Assembly (NCBI RefSeq): GCF_030651835.1
Contig: NZ_JAUSBX010000011.1
Location: 82,659-146,658, forward strand
Direction of reading: 5' to 3'
DNA: 64,000 nucleotides
DNA from: Methylicorpusculum sp.
Lineage (GTDB): Bacteria > Pseudomonadota > Gammaproteobacteria > Methylococcales > Methylomonadaceae
Positions 46,166-56,533 of this stretch are shown in pieces. The translations under genes were made by a program, and so were the position numbers. Below the pieces are notes generated by a model that made no database searches, was not told the origin of the DNA, and saw only the letters and a list, made by a program, of their open reading frames with translations. How positions within the stretch are numbered: position 1 is the first letter of the stretch; every line of letters begins with the position of its first letter.

Positions 46166-47425
46166 CTAAGGTTTTATCGATTCTTCTCGCGCAGGATATA
46201 ACTGATAGGCTACGTTAGGAATATGCCAGGAAATATAGACTTGGCGCCCATCGCTGAGCAGAAACGGATGATCTGACTGTTCTTTGGTTCCCGCGACGAT
46301 TCTCGGCTTTTCCCATGTTTGGCCGTCATCGTTAGAAACCATCGACATCAGACGGTTTTGGGTGCCGTCAAATTCGTTCCAGGCAATAAATACTTGTCCA
46401 TTCAGTGCCATCACATCAGGATGAGAGGCCCCCAGTTCGTAGTTCCCGAAATTGACCGGAGGCGAAAAGCGGTTGCCCTGGTCGTCTGAATAGGCATAAA
46501 ACAATCCGTGTGCTGAATCGGCATTATTGAACCAAACCCCATGGTAACGCCCGTTATGACCGCCGATTGAAAAGCCCGGGCCGTGGTGAGGGCAGGCATC
46601 AATCTTCCAGTTTTCCCTGCTTACTCGAAGAACAGGACCGGGATCGTTCCAGGTTTTAAAGTTGACCAGCGCGTGATCGCGGATATTGTCGTCAAAGACA
46701 TGCCGCCACATTACCGTAGGCAGGCCGTCTATATCGATCGCACCTTTAATCCGGCAGCATTGACAGGTTAAGTCAGCGGCTTTTGCATTAGGCTGAAATG
46801 TCGCTCCACCGTCTTCAGACCAAACATAATATAGCGCCGAACCATTATATTCCTGGCCCTTTTGTTTAGCCGCGACCATGTCACGGGCATCAAGCCAAAA
46901 TAACGCAACTGAGCCGTCCGGACCGGCTAATAATTCATCGAAACGGTGACTGATTTCGTTTTGATCGCTGTTGATTGTTACCGGTTTCTCGAAGGTTTTA
47001 CCGCTGTTTATAGAGCGGCTGAAACGAATGTGTCCGGTGTGCGGTTTGCTGAGATTTTGGCCCCAACTGACATAAATAAGGCCATTGGGTCCTGTTTTGA
47101 TTTTCGGACGGCCTTCCCCTTCGGCCCTTATTGATTCGGCTTTTGTGTTTACTTTGACAGGAGTGGAAAAACTGTGTCCATGATCTGTGCTGGATTGAAC
47201 ATAAACGTGACCGTTTTGCGCCCATGCAGTCCAGAGCTTGCCGGCGTCATCAAAGCTTGCCGATACCGTTTTTGAACAGATGCTGGCAGGAGCTTTGAGT
47301 TGATTGCCGCAGGCTTCCGACAAGGGGGCTTGATTGGCGCCCATATGCTTTTGTTCGGCCGAATCAGCATAATTCGATAGCGACAAAGACAAGGCAATTA
47401 TCGTTAGACAATGCTTAAAAATCAT
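46166..47425 (-). CDS. Sialidase-fold (BNR-repeat) secreted protein with Cys/His motifs
   Basis: A 419-residue exported beta-propeller. Signal peptide (about 1-22), then several Asp-box/BNR-like repeats (SSTDHGHSFSTPVKV, SRSINSGKTFEKPVTI, WSEDGGATFQPNA, YSDDQGNRFSPPVNFG, SNDDGQTWEKPRIV). Uncommon for a sialidase, it has a TCQCCR cluster near residue 222 and CPHHGPG near 276, plus single cysteines near 39 and 50. These could bind a metal or form disulfides. It lies 82 bases after a TonB-dependent receptor in the same direction, and convergent with a periplasmic thioredoxin-like gene. A role in capture of a metal or metal complex is an inference; true sialidase activity is not supported. Confidence 0.75.
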   Translation of the reverse strand: MIFKHCLTIIALSLSLSNYADSAEQKHMGANQAPLSEACGNQLKAPASICSKTVSASFDDAGKLWTAWAQNGHVYVQSSTDHGHSFSTPVKVNTKAESIRAEGEGRPKIKTGPNGLIYVSWGQNLSKPHTGHIRFSRSINSGKTFEKPVTINSDQNEISHRFDELLAGPDGSVALFWLDARDMVAAKQKGQEYNGSALYYVWSEDGGATFQPNAKAADLTCQCCRIKGAIDIDGLPTVMWRHVFDDNIRDHALVNFKTWNDPGPVLRVSRENWKIDACPHHGPGFSIGGHNGRYHGVWFNNADSAHGLFYAYSDDQGNRFSPPVNFGNYELGASHPDVMALNGQVFIAWNEFDGTQNRLMSMVSNDDGQTWEKPRIVAGTKEQSDHPFLLSDGRQVYISWHIPNVAYQLYPAREESIKP

Positions 47426-47507
47426 ATCGTCCTCTTAGTTTGATGGTTGTCTGGATTGTCCTTCCTTGGACGTTTTTTATCCGGTTGGTGTGCCGTTGCC
47501 ATCCTTC

Positions 47508-49832
47508 TTAATAATCGAAAGCGACTTTAACAAAGTAGGTGCGCTGCGGATAGGGATGATTTTCAAAAACATCAACATCCAGAATGTTATCGATACCGGC
47601 GGAAATATTACTTTTCAAGTCGCGGTAAGTCGGCAGATGGTAAGTGGTTTTAAAATCGACGAAAGTCGACTCGTCAGTTCCACCCATTACATTGGCTTGC
47701 GTATCTTTATTATCCAGACGCTGGAACGAATCACTTCTATATCTGACGCCAACGGCAGCATCCCAAACAGGCATTATGTGATAAGTCGCCGTGGCATTAG
47801 CCAAAAGGCGAGGTATGCGGTCCCATTCGTTATTGACGAACGAGGAGATTCTAGGATCAATTGGATTATGCTTTTTGATCTCTTTGTTCATGAACGTGCC
47901 GTTCAGCATCAGGTCGATGGGTAAATCGAATATTTCGTTTTGTTGAAAGGTAAGTTCAACGCCGATCGTTTCGGTTTGATCAATCGGTAAGAAAATATTA
48001 GTGGTTCGATTGTTTGCTGTGAATACGTTACTGGCAATCTCATCGTTAATTTTGTCGTAGAAGAAATTAGCCCGCACATAGCCTCTCGGAATGTCGTACT
48101 GCACCATAAAATTATGAAAATAGCCGTTCTCAGGACCAAGATTGGGAGCGGAAACGTTGAGATTGTTCAGCGTGGATACGCTAGCAAACATTTCCTGGGC
48201 GATTGGGAATCTGTAGGCTTTAGAGAATGAATACCTAAAAGTCCAGGCGTCTGGCGAGTATTCCAGCGATGCTTTCGGCGAAACACGCGATGCATCGCGG
48301 TCGCTGAAATTCTGGATATTATTGGTACTGAAATTCCGGACACGGCCATCAAGTGATTGCCAGTGATCAAAACGCGCCCCGGCCATTACGCTCCAATCCT
48401 CTATGAAACGCCATTCCAATTGCGTGAATGCGCTGTTGATCTGGGTCGCTCCGCCGCTGTCGCTAACCTGCGAATCCTTACTGCCTACCCGATAATCATC
48501 AGAGTTAAAGACATCGATTCCCAAACTGGCATGATTTAACTGATAGCCACCCATGAATGAAAGGTCGTCTCGTCCCATGAAATTATCGGTAGCCAGCTTT
48601 AGATCATATGCGGCCCACCAGGCATTGACATCCGTAATCTGTCCTTTATTTCTGTTATTTGGATGGTTCGGGTTAAGGTTTGACCGTATATCTCTGTCTT
48701 TGAATGCATCATAAAAGCTTGCAGTCGTATCGATACTCCAATCATCAGAGACTTTACCTTTCAGGCTTAAACCGTAATTTAAGGTTTGCCGTTGGGATTC
48801 ACTGACATTGAAAGCCGAGCCCGGTACGGTAAATTGCTGTTCGAATTGTCTGTAGTTCGTGTTGGTAGAGTTACCGGCGCTATTGCCACCACCCCACAAA
48901 ACATTTCCGTTGGCACCTCTTAACAAACTATTCGGGTCATCTACCGTTCCTTGTCGATCTTCATAAGCAATCGTGAAGCGGCCTTGCAGATCCTCGGTGA
49001 AATCGTAAGCGGTTTTTATTTTAAACAAATCCGTGGTGGTTTGAGCAATACCGATATCGCCATAAATTACCGCCGAGTTGCCTTGGGGTGTAAAACTGGA
49101 TAGTCCTCCCGTAACTGCTGTACCGCCGGCTTGAGAACTTAATGGTGCAACATTCAACGTCTGCGGCTGACCTTCGTTTTCGAAGCGGTTATAAGACGCC
49201 CATAAGCTGAGTTTGTCAAAGCGATCTCCCGCTGAAAGAAAAGTTCGGTAGCCGGTCAATAATTCGTCGCGGCCGGCCCTGTGCATATCCTGGAACATCC
49301 CGGTCGCTTCCATGTGCGCTTCGAATTTATCCGGCATTCGGGTGTCGATATTGACTACGCCGCCAAATGAAGCGCCGCCATATTGGGCTGAAAATGGACC
49401 ATATAAGACTTCGGCCGAATCGACCTCGCTAGGTGCTACCATCGACCATCTGGGTGCGCCGTTAAAGCTCGTTTGCAAAGGATTATGGAGAGGCATGCCG
49501 TCGGCGTAAACCGATGTGTGTGCGGTTTGAAAGACGTTCGAGCCTCGCATACCTAAGTTGCCGTTTGGATCGCCCATGTAGCGTTTGCGAATCAACAGAC
49601 CCGGCGTATATTTGAATACATCTTCGACAGTGGTGTAATTGATGACTTCAATGGCTTCTTTGTTAATCTCAAATGACGGTGTTGCCTGATCAGTTTTTGG
49701 AAATGATTTTTTTTGCGCTTCGACGATCATCGGTTCTGCTTCATACACATCAGATGAAGGATTTTCAGCTTTATCGGCGGCCACGGTGCTTCCAAAATAG
49801 CTGATACCCAATATTAGCAAGCTCTTATTCAT
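47508..49832 (-). CDS. TonB-dependent outer membrane receptor
   Basis: A 774-residue outer membrane beta-barrel with plug. Signal peptide (about 1-19), TonB-box-like EPMIVEA (about 34-40), plug domain (about 55-165: YTTVEDVFKYTPGLLIRKR, GMRGSNVFQTAHTSVYADGMP, EVLYGPFSAQYGGASFGGVVNID), then a barrel ending in the canonical aromatic-terminated strand TYFVKVAFDY. Imports a large ligand using TonB energy. The substrate is not evident, although gene context suggests a metal or metallophore. First gene of a pair with the sialidase-fold protein. Confidence 0.92.
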   Translation of the reverse strand: MNKSLLILGISYFGSTVAADKAENPSSDVYEAEPMIVEAQKKSFPKTDQATPSFEINKEAIEVINYTTVEDVFKYTPGLLIRKRYMGDPNGNLGMRGSNVFQTAHTSVYADGMPLHNPLQTSFNGAPRWSMVAPSEVDSAEVLYGPFSAQYGGASFGGVVNIDTRMPDKFEAHMEATGMFQDMHRAGRDELLTGYRTFLSAGDRFDKLSLWASYNRFENEGQPQTLNVAPLSSQAGGTAVTGGLSSFTPQGNSAVIYGDIGIAQTTTDLFKIKTAYDFTEDLQGRFTIAYEDRQGTVDDPNSLLRGANGNVLWGGGNSAGNSTNTNYRQFEQQFTVPGSAFNVSESQRQTLNYGLSLKGKVSDDWSIDTTASFYDAFKDRDIRSNLNPNHPNNRNKGQITDVNAWWAAYDLKLATDNFMGRDDLSFMGGYQLNHASLGIDVFNSDDYRVGSKDSQVSDSGGATQINSAFTQLEWRFIEDWSVMAGARFDHWQSLDGRVRNFSTNNIQNFSDRDASRVSPKASLEYSPDAWTFRYSFSKAYRFPIAQEMFASVSTLNNLNVSAPNLGPENGYFHNFMVQYDIPRGYVRANFFYDKINDEIASNVFTANNRTTNIFLPIDQTETIGVELTFQQNEIFDLPIDLMLNGTFMNKEIKKHNPIDPRISSFVNNEWDRIPRLLANATATYHIMPVWDAAVGVRYRSDSFQRLDNKDTQANVMGGTDESTFVDFKTTYHLPTYRDLKSNISAGIDNILDVDVFENHPYPQRTYFVKVAFDY

Positions 49833-50106
49833 TCAGTCACCCTTCTTATTATAGTAATTTTTGTCAGTCAGCCACGAGCGTGATTTCCTCAAGTTAGAAC
49901 ACGTTCGGGCAAACGAAATATATAGGCAAATAATATTCCTATTTAATATTTTCCAAACTACTTCAATGAGTTAAATAATAAGTAAGATAAAATTTGTTAG
50001 AGAATAATTAATGAACGAGGTTAAATGGCTTATTTATAAGGTAAATGACATAGTTTTGAAAAATCTTTGAATCCAAATGAAACCGGGCGAAGTTTAGCTT
50101 GTTAAG
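49833..50106. other. Intergenic stretch between TonB receptor and RND pump genes
   Basis: About 270 AT-rich bases holding the promoter region of the receptor gene. No Fur-like 19-bp palindrome or terminator could be identified by eye. Confidence 0.35.
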
Positions 50107-53100
50107 CTAATCCACCGATGATTCAGTCTTTTTTAGTCTGATCAGCAGGCCGCGTATATCTTCGACGACCAGATACAGTGACGGAATCAGAATGAGGGTT
50201 ATCAGTGTCGCAAACATGATTCCGAAGCCTATCGAAATAGCCATCGGAATCAGCATTTTGGCCTGACGGGATGTTTCGAAAATCATCGGCATCAAGCCGC
50301 AGAAAGTGGTTAGCGTCGTCAATAAAATCGGTCTCAAGCGCTGAATGCTTGCCGTTTTGATGATTTGCAAAGGTGACTTGGTGCTGTCAACCCGCAATTC
50401 GTTTGCGTAGTTGATCAACACCAGCGCGTCGTTAACAACAATGCCGGACAGAGCCACGATACCCAGCATGCTTAAGATGCTTAACTCATAACCCATCAGT
50501 AAATGGCCGAATATCGCGCCGATGATGCCGAAAGGAATACTGACGATGACGATCAGCGGCAGAACATAGCTACGGAAAGGGATCGCCAGCATGGCATAGA
50601 TCCCCAGCAAGGCGAATACGAAACTGATTTTAAGGCTACTCAGGCTGTCTGCCATCTCGGCCTGACTGCCTTGAAAGCTGTATTGCAAACCCGGAAATTC
50701 ATTTTTCAATCGGGGCAGTTCGGTCGCTTCCAGATCATTTAGAATTTCGCTGGTACGGCTGCGCGGGGTAACACCCGATTTTACTTGTATATTACGTCGG
50801 CCATTCCGGCGGTTGATTTCGGTATAGGCTCGGCTCTGGTCGATTTCGACAGCCTCGGTTAACGGAATTTCCAAACCGGCCGGAGACCAAAGCATTAAGT
50901 TTTTAATGTTCTGGACCGACATTCGCTCTGCTTCCGGCAGTCTCACCATGATTTTGATTTCGTTACGGCCGCGTTGTTGGCGCAAAACCTCCGCCCCGAA
51001 AAAGGCGTTACGGACTTGGCGCGCAACATTTTGCGCGGTGAAACCAAGGCTTCTTCCTTCGGGCAACAAGCTAAAATCCAGTTGTTCTTTGCCGCTGGTA
51101 AAGCCGCTTGAGACATCGTTGACGATAGGGTAGGCGCTAAGCGCATCGGCCAGTTGTTGACTGGCTTGTTCCAATATTTTGATATCCCGATGATTCAGCT
51201 CTATCGTTAATGCCGAACCGGAGCCAGGTCCGCCGGCATCCGATTCAAACATGATCGACTCGATTCCGGCGATTTCGCCTGTGGCTTCTCGCCACCGCTG
51301 ATTAAACAGTTCGGTGCTCATGATTTTATCGCGTATCTCAGGCGGCGCTAGGTAAGCCCGGATTGAGGCCAAATGACTTCCTGTCGTTCTTTTGTGGTCA
51401 ATCGTGCCGATTTCGGCAAAAACTCCCTTAAGCAGCTTATCGCCATCCGGAACGCTGCCTGCTACTTTTTGAGCGGATTCAAACAGATGCCGGGCGACTG
51501 CTTCGGTTCTAGCGACCGGTGTGCCGAACGGCATCACCAGCGTAACCTGAGCGAAATCCGATTCGGTTTTGGGAAACAACGTCATCCCCATGCGACCGCT
51601 TGAAGCATAAGAAATCGTCGCAACCAGTAACGCGAAAGTTGCGACTATGGTTAGATAGCGATGTTTTAATATGCTTTCCAAAAAGGGTCCGTAACGATTC
51701 ACAGTCCAATGTCTGAAGCCATGACTGAATTTCTGCTGGTAGCGATGCACAAATGCCAAAATCCCATGACGTTTCATTTCAGTCAGTTGCCCTAAATGAT
51801 AGGGCAGAATAAACAGACTTTCCGCCAGCGACAGCAGAAACACGGTGATAATCACCAGCGGTATCATGTAAAAGATTTTGCCGGTGATGCCTGGGATAAA
51901 CAGCAATGGCATAAAAGTGGCGATGTTGGTCAAAATACTGAACGTGACCGGCATCGCCATTTCTTGTGTGCCTTTAATTGCGGCTTGCATTGGCGAAAAC
52001 CCCACCTGCCGGTAGTGATAAATGTTTTCACCGATAATGATTGCGTCGTCCACGACAATGCCTAGCGCGATTATGAAAGCGAACAGCGAAATCATGTTGA
52101 GACTGACGCCGATACTTGGCAGAATCAAAAATGAGCCGAGAAATGCTGTCGGAATCCCCATCATGACCCAAAATGCCAAACGCAATTCCAAAAACAGGGC
52201 CAGCATGATGAAAACCAGCACTAAACCCATGGCGCTGTTGCGCAGTAAAAGATCGATACGCTGGGAATATTCCTCCGAGGTATCTCGCCGGATTTCGGCT
52301 GAGATGCCTTTGGGTAGCTCGGGAACGATGCGTTCCATGTAGCTTTTGACCGTTTTGGAGACCTGGATCGGCGTTTGGTCGCCGACGCTGTAAACCTGAA
52401 TCATCACGGCAGGTTGGTTATTGAAAGTTGCGTAGTAATCACTTTCATCGTAACCGTCTTTGATGGTGGCGATGTCGCCCAGTTTTACCTGGCTACCGTC
52501 CGCAGTGGTGATAATCGGAAGACTGGCAAACTGGCTGGCGTAATCCCTGCGTTCTTTCACCCGGATCAAGATTTCCCCTGTACCGGTTTTAACACTACCG
52601 CCCGGTAAGTCGATGCTGGCGGCAGTGATGCGCTGAGCGATGTCGCCCAGCGACAGACGGTATCGGCGCAGCGTTTCCTGTGGGATATCGATCGCGATTT
52701 CCAGCGGTTTGATGCCTTCAAGCTCGATTTGGGTGATGCCGGGGTCCTGCAATAGTTGATCGCGGAATTGTTCTGCCAGCTCGTGCAGCACGTTTTCTTG
52801 AGTATCACCAAATAGGACCATGGAAATGACCTGACGCTTGTTGGCCATTACCGTGACTTGAGGTTTCTCGGCATCAATGGGGAAGGTCGTGATGCGGTCA
52901 ACTTCCTTTTGAATTTCCTGCGTCAGGCGCTGCATGTCCGTGCCTCTGAGGGCTTCGACTGTGACCATGCCGATATCTTCCTTGGCGGAAGAATTGATTT
53001 GATCGACGCCCTCAATACCTCCTATCGCATCCTCTATTGACAGAATGATGCCGCTTTCGACTTCTTCGGGACTGGCTCCAGGGTATGAGACCGTAATGAT

Positions 53101-53262
53101 GACGCTGTCAATTTCAAATTCCGGAAATACTTCCTGCCGGATAGTCGTCATGAACAATAGGCCGCCAATAATTAATGCGGCCATGACCAGGTTGGCTGCC
53201 ACTGAGTGACCTGCCATCCAGGCGATAGGGCCGGATTGTGTCGAAGGTTGTTCTAGTGACAT
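50107..53262 (-). CDS. RND efflux pump permease subunit
   Basis: A 1051-residue inner-membrane transporter of the AcrB/MexB-related group. TM1 (about 18-40), porter domain segments (FPEFEIDSVIITVSYPGASPEEVE), the TM4 proton-relay acids in IIALGIVVDDAIIIGENIYHY, and the second half (YGPFLESILKHRYLTIV ... LGIVALSGIVVNDALVLINYANELR). It forms a tripartite pump with the adaptor and outer membrane factor encoded just upstream. The drug substrate cannot be deduced. Confidence 0.94.
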   Translation of the reverse strand: MSLEQPSTQSGPIAWMAGHSVAANLVMAALIIGGLLFMTTIRQEVFPEFEIDSVIITVSYPGASPEEVESGIILSIEDAIGGIEGVDQINSSAKEDIGMVTVEALRGTDMQRLTQEIQKEVDRITTFPIDAEKPQVTVMANKRQVISMVLFGDTQENVLHELAEQFRDQLLQDPGITQIELEGIKPLEIAIDIPQETLRRYRLSLGDIAQRITAASIDLPGGSVKTGTGEILIRVKERRDYASQFASLPIITTADGSQVKLGDIATIKDGYDESDYYATFNNQPAVMIQVYSVGDQTPIQVSKTVKSYMERIVPELPKGISAEIRRDTSEEYSQRIDLLLRNSAMGLVLVFIMLALFLELRLAFWVMMGIPTAFLGSFLILPSIGVSLNMISLFAFIIALGIVVDDAIIIGENIYHYRQVGFSPMQAAIKGTQEMAMPVTFSILTNIATFMPLLFIPGITGKIFYMIPLVIITVFLLSLAESLFILPYHLGQLTEMKRHGILAFVHRYQQKFSHGFRHWTVNRYGPFLESILKHRYLTIVATFALLVATISYASSGRMGMTLFPKTESDFAQVTLVMPFGTPVARTEAVARHLFESAQKVAGSVPDGDKLLKGVFAEIGTIDHKRTTGSHLASIRAYLAPPEIRDKIMSTELFNQRWREATGEIAGIESIMFESDAGGPGSGSALTIELNHRDIKILEQASQQLADALSAYPIVNDVSSGFTSGKEQLDFSLLPEGRSLGFTAQNVARQVRNAFFGAEVLRQQRGRNEIKIMVRLPEAERMSVQNIKNLMLWSPAGLEIPLTEAVEIDQSRAYTEINRRNGRRNIQVKSGVTPRSRTSEILNDLEATELPRLKNEFPGLQYSFQGSQAEMADSLSSLKISFVFALLGIYAMLAIPFRSYVLPLIVIVSIPFGIIGAIFGHLLMGYELSILSMLGIVALSGIVVNDALVLINYANELRVDSTKSPLQIIKTASIQRLRPILLTTLTTFCGLMPMIFETSRQAKMLIPMAISIGFGIMFATLITLILIPSLYLVVEDIRGLLIRLKKTESSVD

Positions 53263-53267
53263 CGTAC

Positions 53268-54476
53268 CTACCTGGCCGATTCGGAAATCTTGGGTTCATG
53301 GGTGCGGATTTGCATGTTCTGGACTGGAGCAGACAGATCGCTATGTATGATACGGGGGGAGGCCGGAAGTGCTTCAGCGCTTAAATAGACCCATCCCGGC
53401 TCATTCCAAAGCGGGTCAACTTTGATGATATCCAGTTTGTTTTCAGCCGTGATCAGCCAGAGCCGGTTACCGTCATGCAGCGCGTTTTCGGGAATTGCCA
53501 TAACACGATTAATTGTTTTGCCCGCTATAGCGGCATGGACCAGTGTGCCCAGCATCATATGCGGAGCTGAGCGATTAGCCGGTTTGAGTCCTAACGGATC
53601 CTCGACTTCGACAATTAACTTGGCCATACGGCCTTCCGGTTCCACCTCGGCTTTTAAACGTTTGACCTTGCCGGTCCTGAACGCTTCCGGCCCCCAGGCC
53701 TGCGAGTAAGTGATCCTGACAGTCGAGCCTTCTTCATTGTTAAAACCGGGAATATGGATCCAGCGCAGTTTTTCCAGCGGCAATGACACATCTACCCAGA
53801 AGGTATCGGTCGCAACCAGTTGAACCAGGGGGGTGCCGGTAGAAAACGTCGATACCCATGAGCCGATATTGGCATTACGCGCAGTGACCACGGCATTGAA
53901 AGGTGCGATGGTTTGTGTGCGCTGAAGATTCAGCTTGGCCTGTTCAAGCGCGGCTTCGGCAGCGTTCAGCGCCGATTTGGACGCTTCCAGATGAGGTTTT
54001 CGTTGGACCAGTTCGCTTGCGAGTTCATCCAGTTCCTGGCCGAGCAGTTTATATTCCTGTTGGGCGATAGCTTGCTGGCCGAGTTCCAGCTTTAAATTGA
54101 ACTTGGCCCTGACCAAATCATTCTGAGCCTGACGCAAGCGTAATTCATAATCCGTAGGATCAAGCTTGACGATTTCCTCTCCTTTTCTCAATAAACCGCC
54201 TTCAATAAAGTTTTCACTGACCGACTTGACCATGCCGTCGACTTGAGAGTTTAAATTAACACTCTGTGAAGCGATGACATTTCCTAGCGCGAAAACAGTG
54301 ACTGAGTGATCGATTATCTGCGGCGTGATGACTTCGACCAAAGGTGCACTGACCGTCATCGGTTTGCGCGCTGCTCTGGGTTTATTGGTCAGCCAGTAAT
54401 ACGATAAAGATCCGGCAATGGCAATAATCACCAGTGAAGGGAGTGCTTTGAATAATTTCCTTAAAACATTAGCCAT
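53268..54476 (-). CDS. RND efflux periplasmic adaptor (membrane fusion protein)
   Basis: A 402-residue adaptor with an N-terminal membrane anchor (about 12-30), a lipoyl-like half (LNSQVDGMVKSVSENFIEGG), a helical hairpin (about 100-175) and beta-barrel/membrane-proximal domains (APFNAVVTARNANIGSWVSTF). The ATG at 54476 overlaps the end of the outer-membrane factor gene by eight bases, consistent with coupling; a longer start upstream would run through that gene. Five bases separate it from the permease gene. Confidence 0.92.
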   Translation of the reverse strand: MANVLRKLFKALPSLVIIAIAGSLSYYWLTNKPRAARKPMTVSAPLVEVITPQIIDHSVTVFALGNVIASQSVNLNSQVDGMVKSVSENFIEGGLLRKGEEIVKLDPTDYELRLRQAQNDLVRAKFNLKLELGQQAIAQQEYKLLGQELDELASELVQRKPHLEASKSALNAAEAALEQAKLNLQRTQTIAPFNAVVTARNANIGSWVSTFSTGTPLVQLVATDTFWVDVSLPLEKLRWIHIPGFNNEEGSTVRITYSQAWGPEAFRTGKVKRLKAEVEPEGRMAKLIVEVEDPLGLKPANRSAPHMMLGTLVHAAIAGKTINRVMAIPENALHDGNRLWLITAENKLDIIKVDPLWNEPGWVYLSAEALPASPRIIHSDLSAPVQNMQIRTHEPKISESAR

Positions 54477-55866
54477 TATCTTCAATCCTGGTTTTTGCGG
54501 GTTCTGCGAGTGGCCATCCACCGGCAAGAGAGCGATAAAGTAGAATCCTGAAATCGACCAATTCGCGTTCAGCGCGAATCAGCGTGCGTTGCATGGCTTG
54601 TAAACTGTTGAGCGTCGATAGCACGCGGAGAAAGTCGAAAGCACCATAAGCCGTGCGGATCCGGATATTGTTATTGGCTTCATTCAAATAACGCAGTTGC
54701 TGTTTCAAGCTATCCAGTCGTTGATGCTGCCTTTCCTCTTGTGCCAAGGCGTTTTCAACTTCTTTGATGGACTGTAAAACGCTTTGCCCATAAAGATTGA
54801 GCGCTTCCTCTGTCGCGGCTTTGGTGCGGTCGACTTCCGCAATACGGCGGCCACCGTCAATCAACGGTAAAACCAGATTGCCGGCCAGCGTTGCCATCCA
54901 GTTATTAAAAAAATCCTGAAGATCCGGTGCCGTGGTATCAATGCCTGCAGACAGGCCGATTTTTGGAAAACGGTCGGCAATCGCAGCGGCCACTCTAAGG
55001 TCGGCTGCCTGCAAGCGGAAATAAGCCTTGAGGACATCGGGACGGCGTTGAATCAAATCCGAGGTTAAGCCGGTATCCGGTAAGCCGTTTATTTCGGGAA
55101 AATGATCACTGATGGCAATTTCAAGCGTTCCGGGCGATTGGCCGGTTAAAACCGCCAGTTGATTTTTCAGGACCTCAATGTTGGCCAACACGGTATAACG
55201 ATCACCAACCACACCTTCCAGTAATTGGCGCTGCTGGAATACGTCAGCAGCGGTCGCTTGCCCGCCTCTGAATCGGACTTCAATCAAGTTGGCATATTGT
55301 TCGTTGATGACGATTTGTTCAGTCAGCAAGTCGTGCTGTTTCTGCTGTTCTATCAATTGATACCAGGTGCGTGCAATTTCTGCAGACAAGGCAATTGCAG
55401 CGGTATGAATATCCTGTTCAGAGGCTTTAACATCCTGTTCAGCGGCATAAGTGCCGGCTCTAATGCGGCCCCATAAATCAAGCTCGTAACTGGCAATGAG
55501 ACCCAGCGAAAAATTATCGGTAGTGAATAAGCCTAGCGTTTCACTCCCATCCCTGCGGCTCAGGCTAGATGTGGCGTCGAGGGCGGGAATCAGTTCTGAA
55601 CCGGTCTTGCGAGCAATGGCTTGGGCCTGTTTGAGCCGGTCATAAGCTGCGATAAGATCAAGATTTTGCTGCAGCGCTTTGTCGATAAGCTGATTTAGCG
55701 TCGGATCGTTAAAACTGAGCCACCAGCGTTCCTGCAACGATGCACGGCCGGTTAATGAAAAGGATTCGTTAATCGCAACCGGTGTTTTAAATTCTTTGAC
55801 CTCAACGCTGCAAGCACTGAGCAGGCAAAGCAGCATCATAATGGCAAGACCTTTTATTGCGCGCAT
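54469..55866 (-). CDS. Outer membrane factor lipoprotein (NodT family)
   Basis: A 465-residue TolC-like channel with lipobox LLSAC near residue 19 and two OEP repeats (LIDKALQQNLDLIAAYDRLKQAQAIARK; YELDLWGRIRAGTYAAEQDVKAS; LGLSAGIDTTAPDLQDFFNNW). It completes the tripartite pump. Its start lies 13 bases inside the end of the TetR-type regulator gene, and its end overlaps the adaptor gene. Confidence 0.93.
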   Translation of the reverse strand: MRAIKGLAIMMLLCLLSACSVEVKEFKTPVAINESFSLTGRASLQERWWLSFNDPTLNQLIDKALQQNLDLIAAYDRLKQAQAIARKTGSELIPALDATSSLSRRDGSETLGLFTTDNFSLGLIASYELDLWGRIRAGTYAAEQDVKASEQDIHTAAIALSAEIARTWYQLIEQQKQHDLLTEQIVINEQYANLIEVRFRGGQATAADVFQQRQLLEGVVGDRYTVLANIEVLKNQLAVLTGQSPGTLEIAISDHFPEINGLPDTGLTSDLIQRRPDVLKAYFRLQAADLRVAAAIADRFPKIGLSAGIDTTAPDLQDFFNNWMATLAGNLVLPLIDGGRRIAEVDRTKAATEEALNLYGQSVLQSIKEVENALAQEERQHQRLDSLKQQLRYLNEANNNIRIRTAYGAFDFLRVLSTLNSLQAMQRTLIRAERELVDFRILLYRSLAGGWPLAEPAKTRIEDNG

Positions 55867-56525
55867 GCGCTGTCTCCCCGGGATTGTTCTATCTGATAGC
55901 GAAGCGCCCGGATACCGGCCAGAGAGAAAAGCACAACGTGCTCGGCATAGCTAACCGGGTTTTCCAATTCCGGATAGTGTCCGCGCTCTGGATAGGTCTT
56001 TTTCATGTGCTTGACTTGCATCAAATGAAAACATTGACCAATGATACTGGCGTGGCAAAAGTGAATATCCTGGTCATCCGCTTTCGGACCCAGGCATTCC
56101 TTGATTTGCGCGATCATGGCCTGACGCTGGGGATTGATTTCCTTTTCGAGAATTTCCGGCAGCAGCGAAGTGGGTTGAGCCATTTCCTTATTGATAATCG
56201 CAAAAAAATGCGAATTTTCTGCGGCGATACGAGCGATCAAAGAACGTATGCGGCCAGCCAGACGTTGCTCTGCCGGAGCGTCCGAAGCAACGCCGCCATC
56301 CGATGGATAAAGCGCCAGATCTTGTTGGAAGGCATAGCGCCAGGATTCCAGATAAAGGCTTTCTTTGTCTCTGAAATGGTAATTGACTGAAGCGATATTA
56401 GATTGGGCCTGCTCGCAGATTTCAGCAATCGTTGTTTCCTGAAAACCTTTTTCGGCAAAAATCCGGCTGGCCGTAATTAAAAGACGCATCCGGGTTTTTA
56501 AAGGTTTTGAATCTGAATCAGTCAT
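55854..56525 (-). CDS. TetR-family regulator, CecR/DUF1956-type
   Basis: A 223-residue repressor. N-terminal helix-turn-helix (ASRIFAEKGFQETTIAEICEQAQSNIASVNYHFRDKESLYLE) and a C-terminal ligand domain of the DUF1956 type (LASVNYHF, then MAQPTSLLPEILEKEINPQ, CHASIIGQCFHLMQV). It heads the efflux operon and is expected to repress it. I prefer the ATG at 56525; a TTG at 56543 would place the start inside the predicted operator. Confidence 0.9.
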   Translation of the reverse strand: MTDSDSKPLKTRMRLLITASRIFAEKGFQETTIAEICEQAQSNIASVNYHFRDKESLYLESWRYAFQQDLALYPSDGGVASDAPAEQRLAGRIRSLIARIAAENSHFFAIINKEMAQPTSLLPEILEKEINPQRQAMIAQIKECLGPKADDQDIHFCHASIIGQCFHLMQVKHMKKTYPERGHYPELENPVSYAEHVVLFSLAGIRALRYQIEQSRGDSACAQ

Positions 56526-56533
56526 TGAATTAG

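Noticed and set aside
46166..47425. True exo-sialidase acting on host glycans
   Set aside because: Only the Asp-box propeller repeats are visible; I could not find the arginine triad or FRIP motif, and no sialic acid catabolism genes are near.
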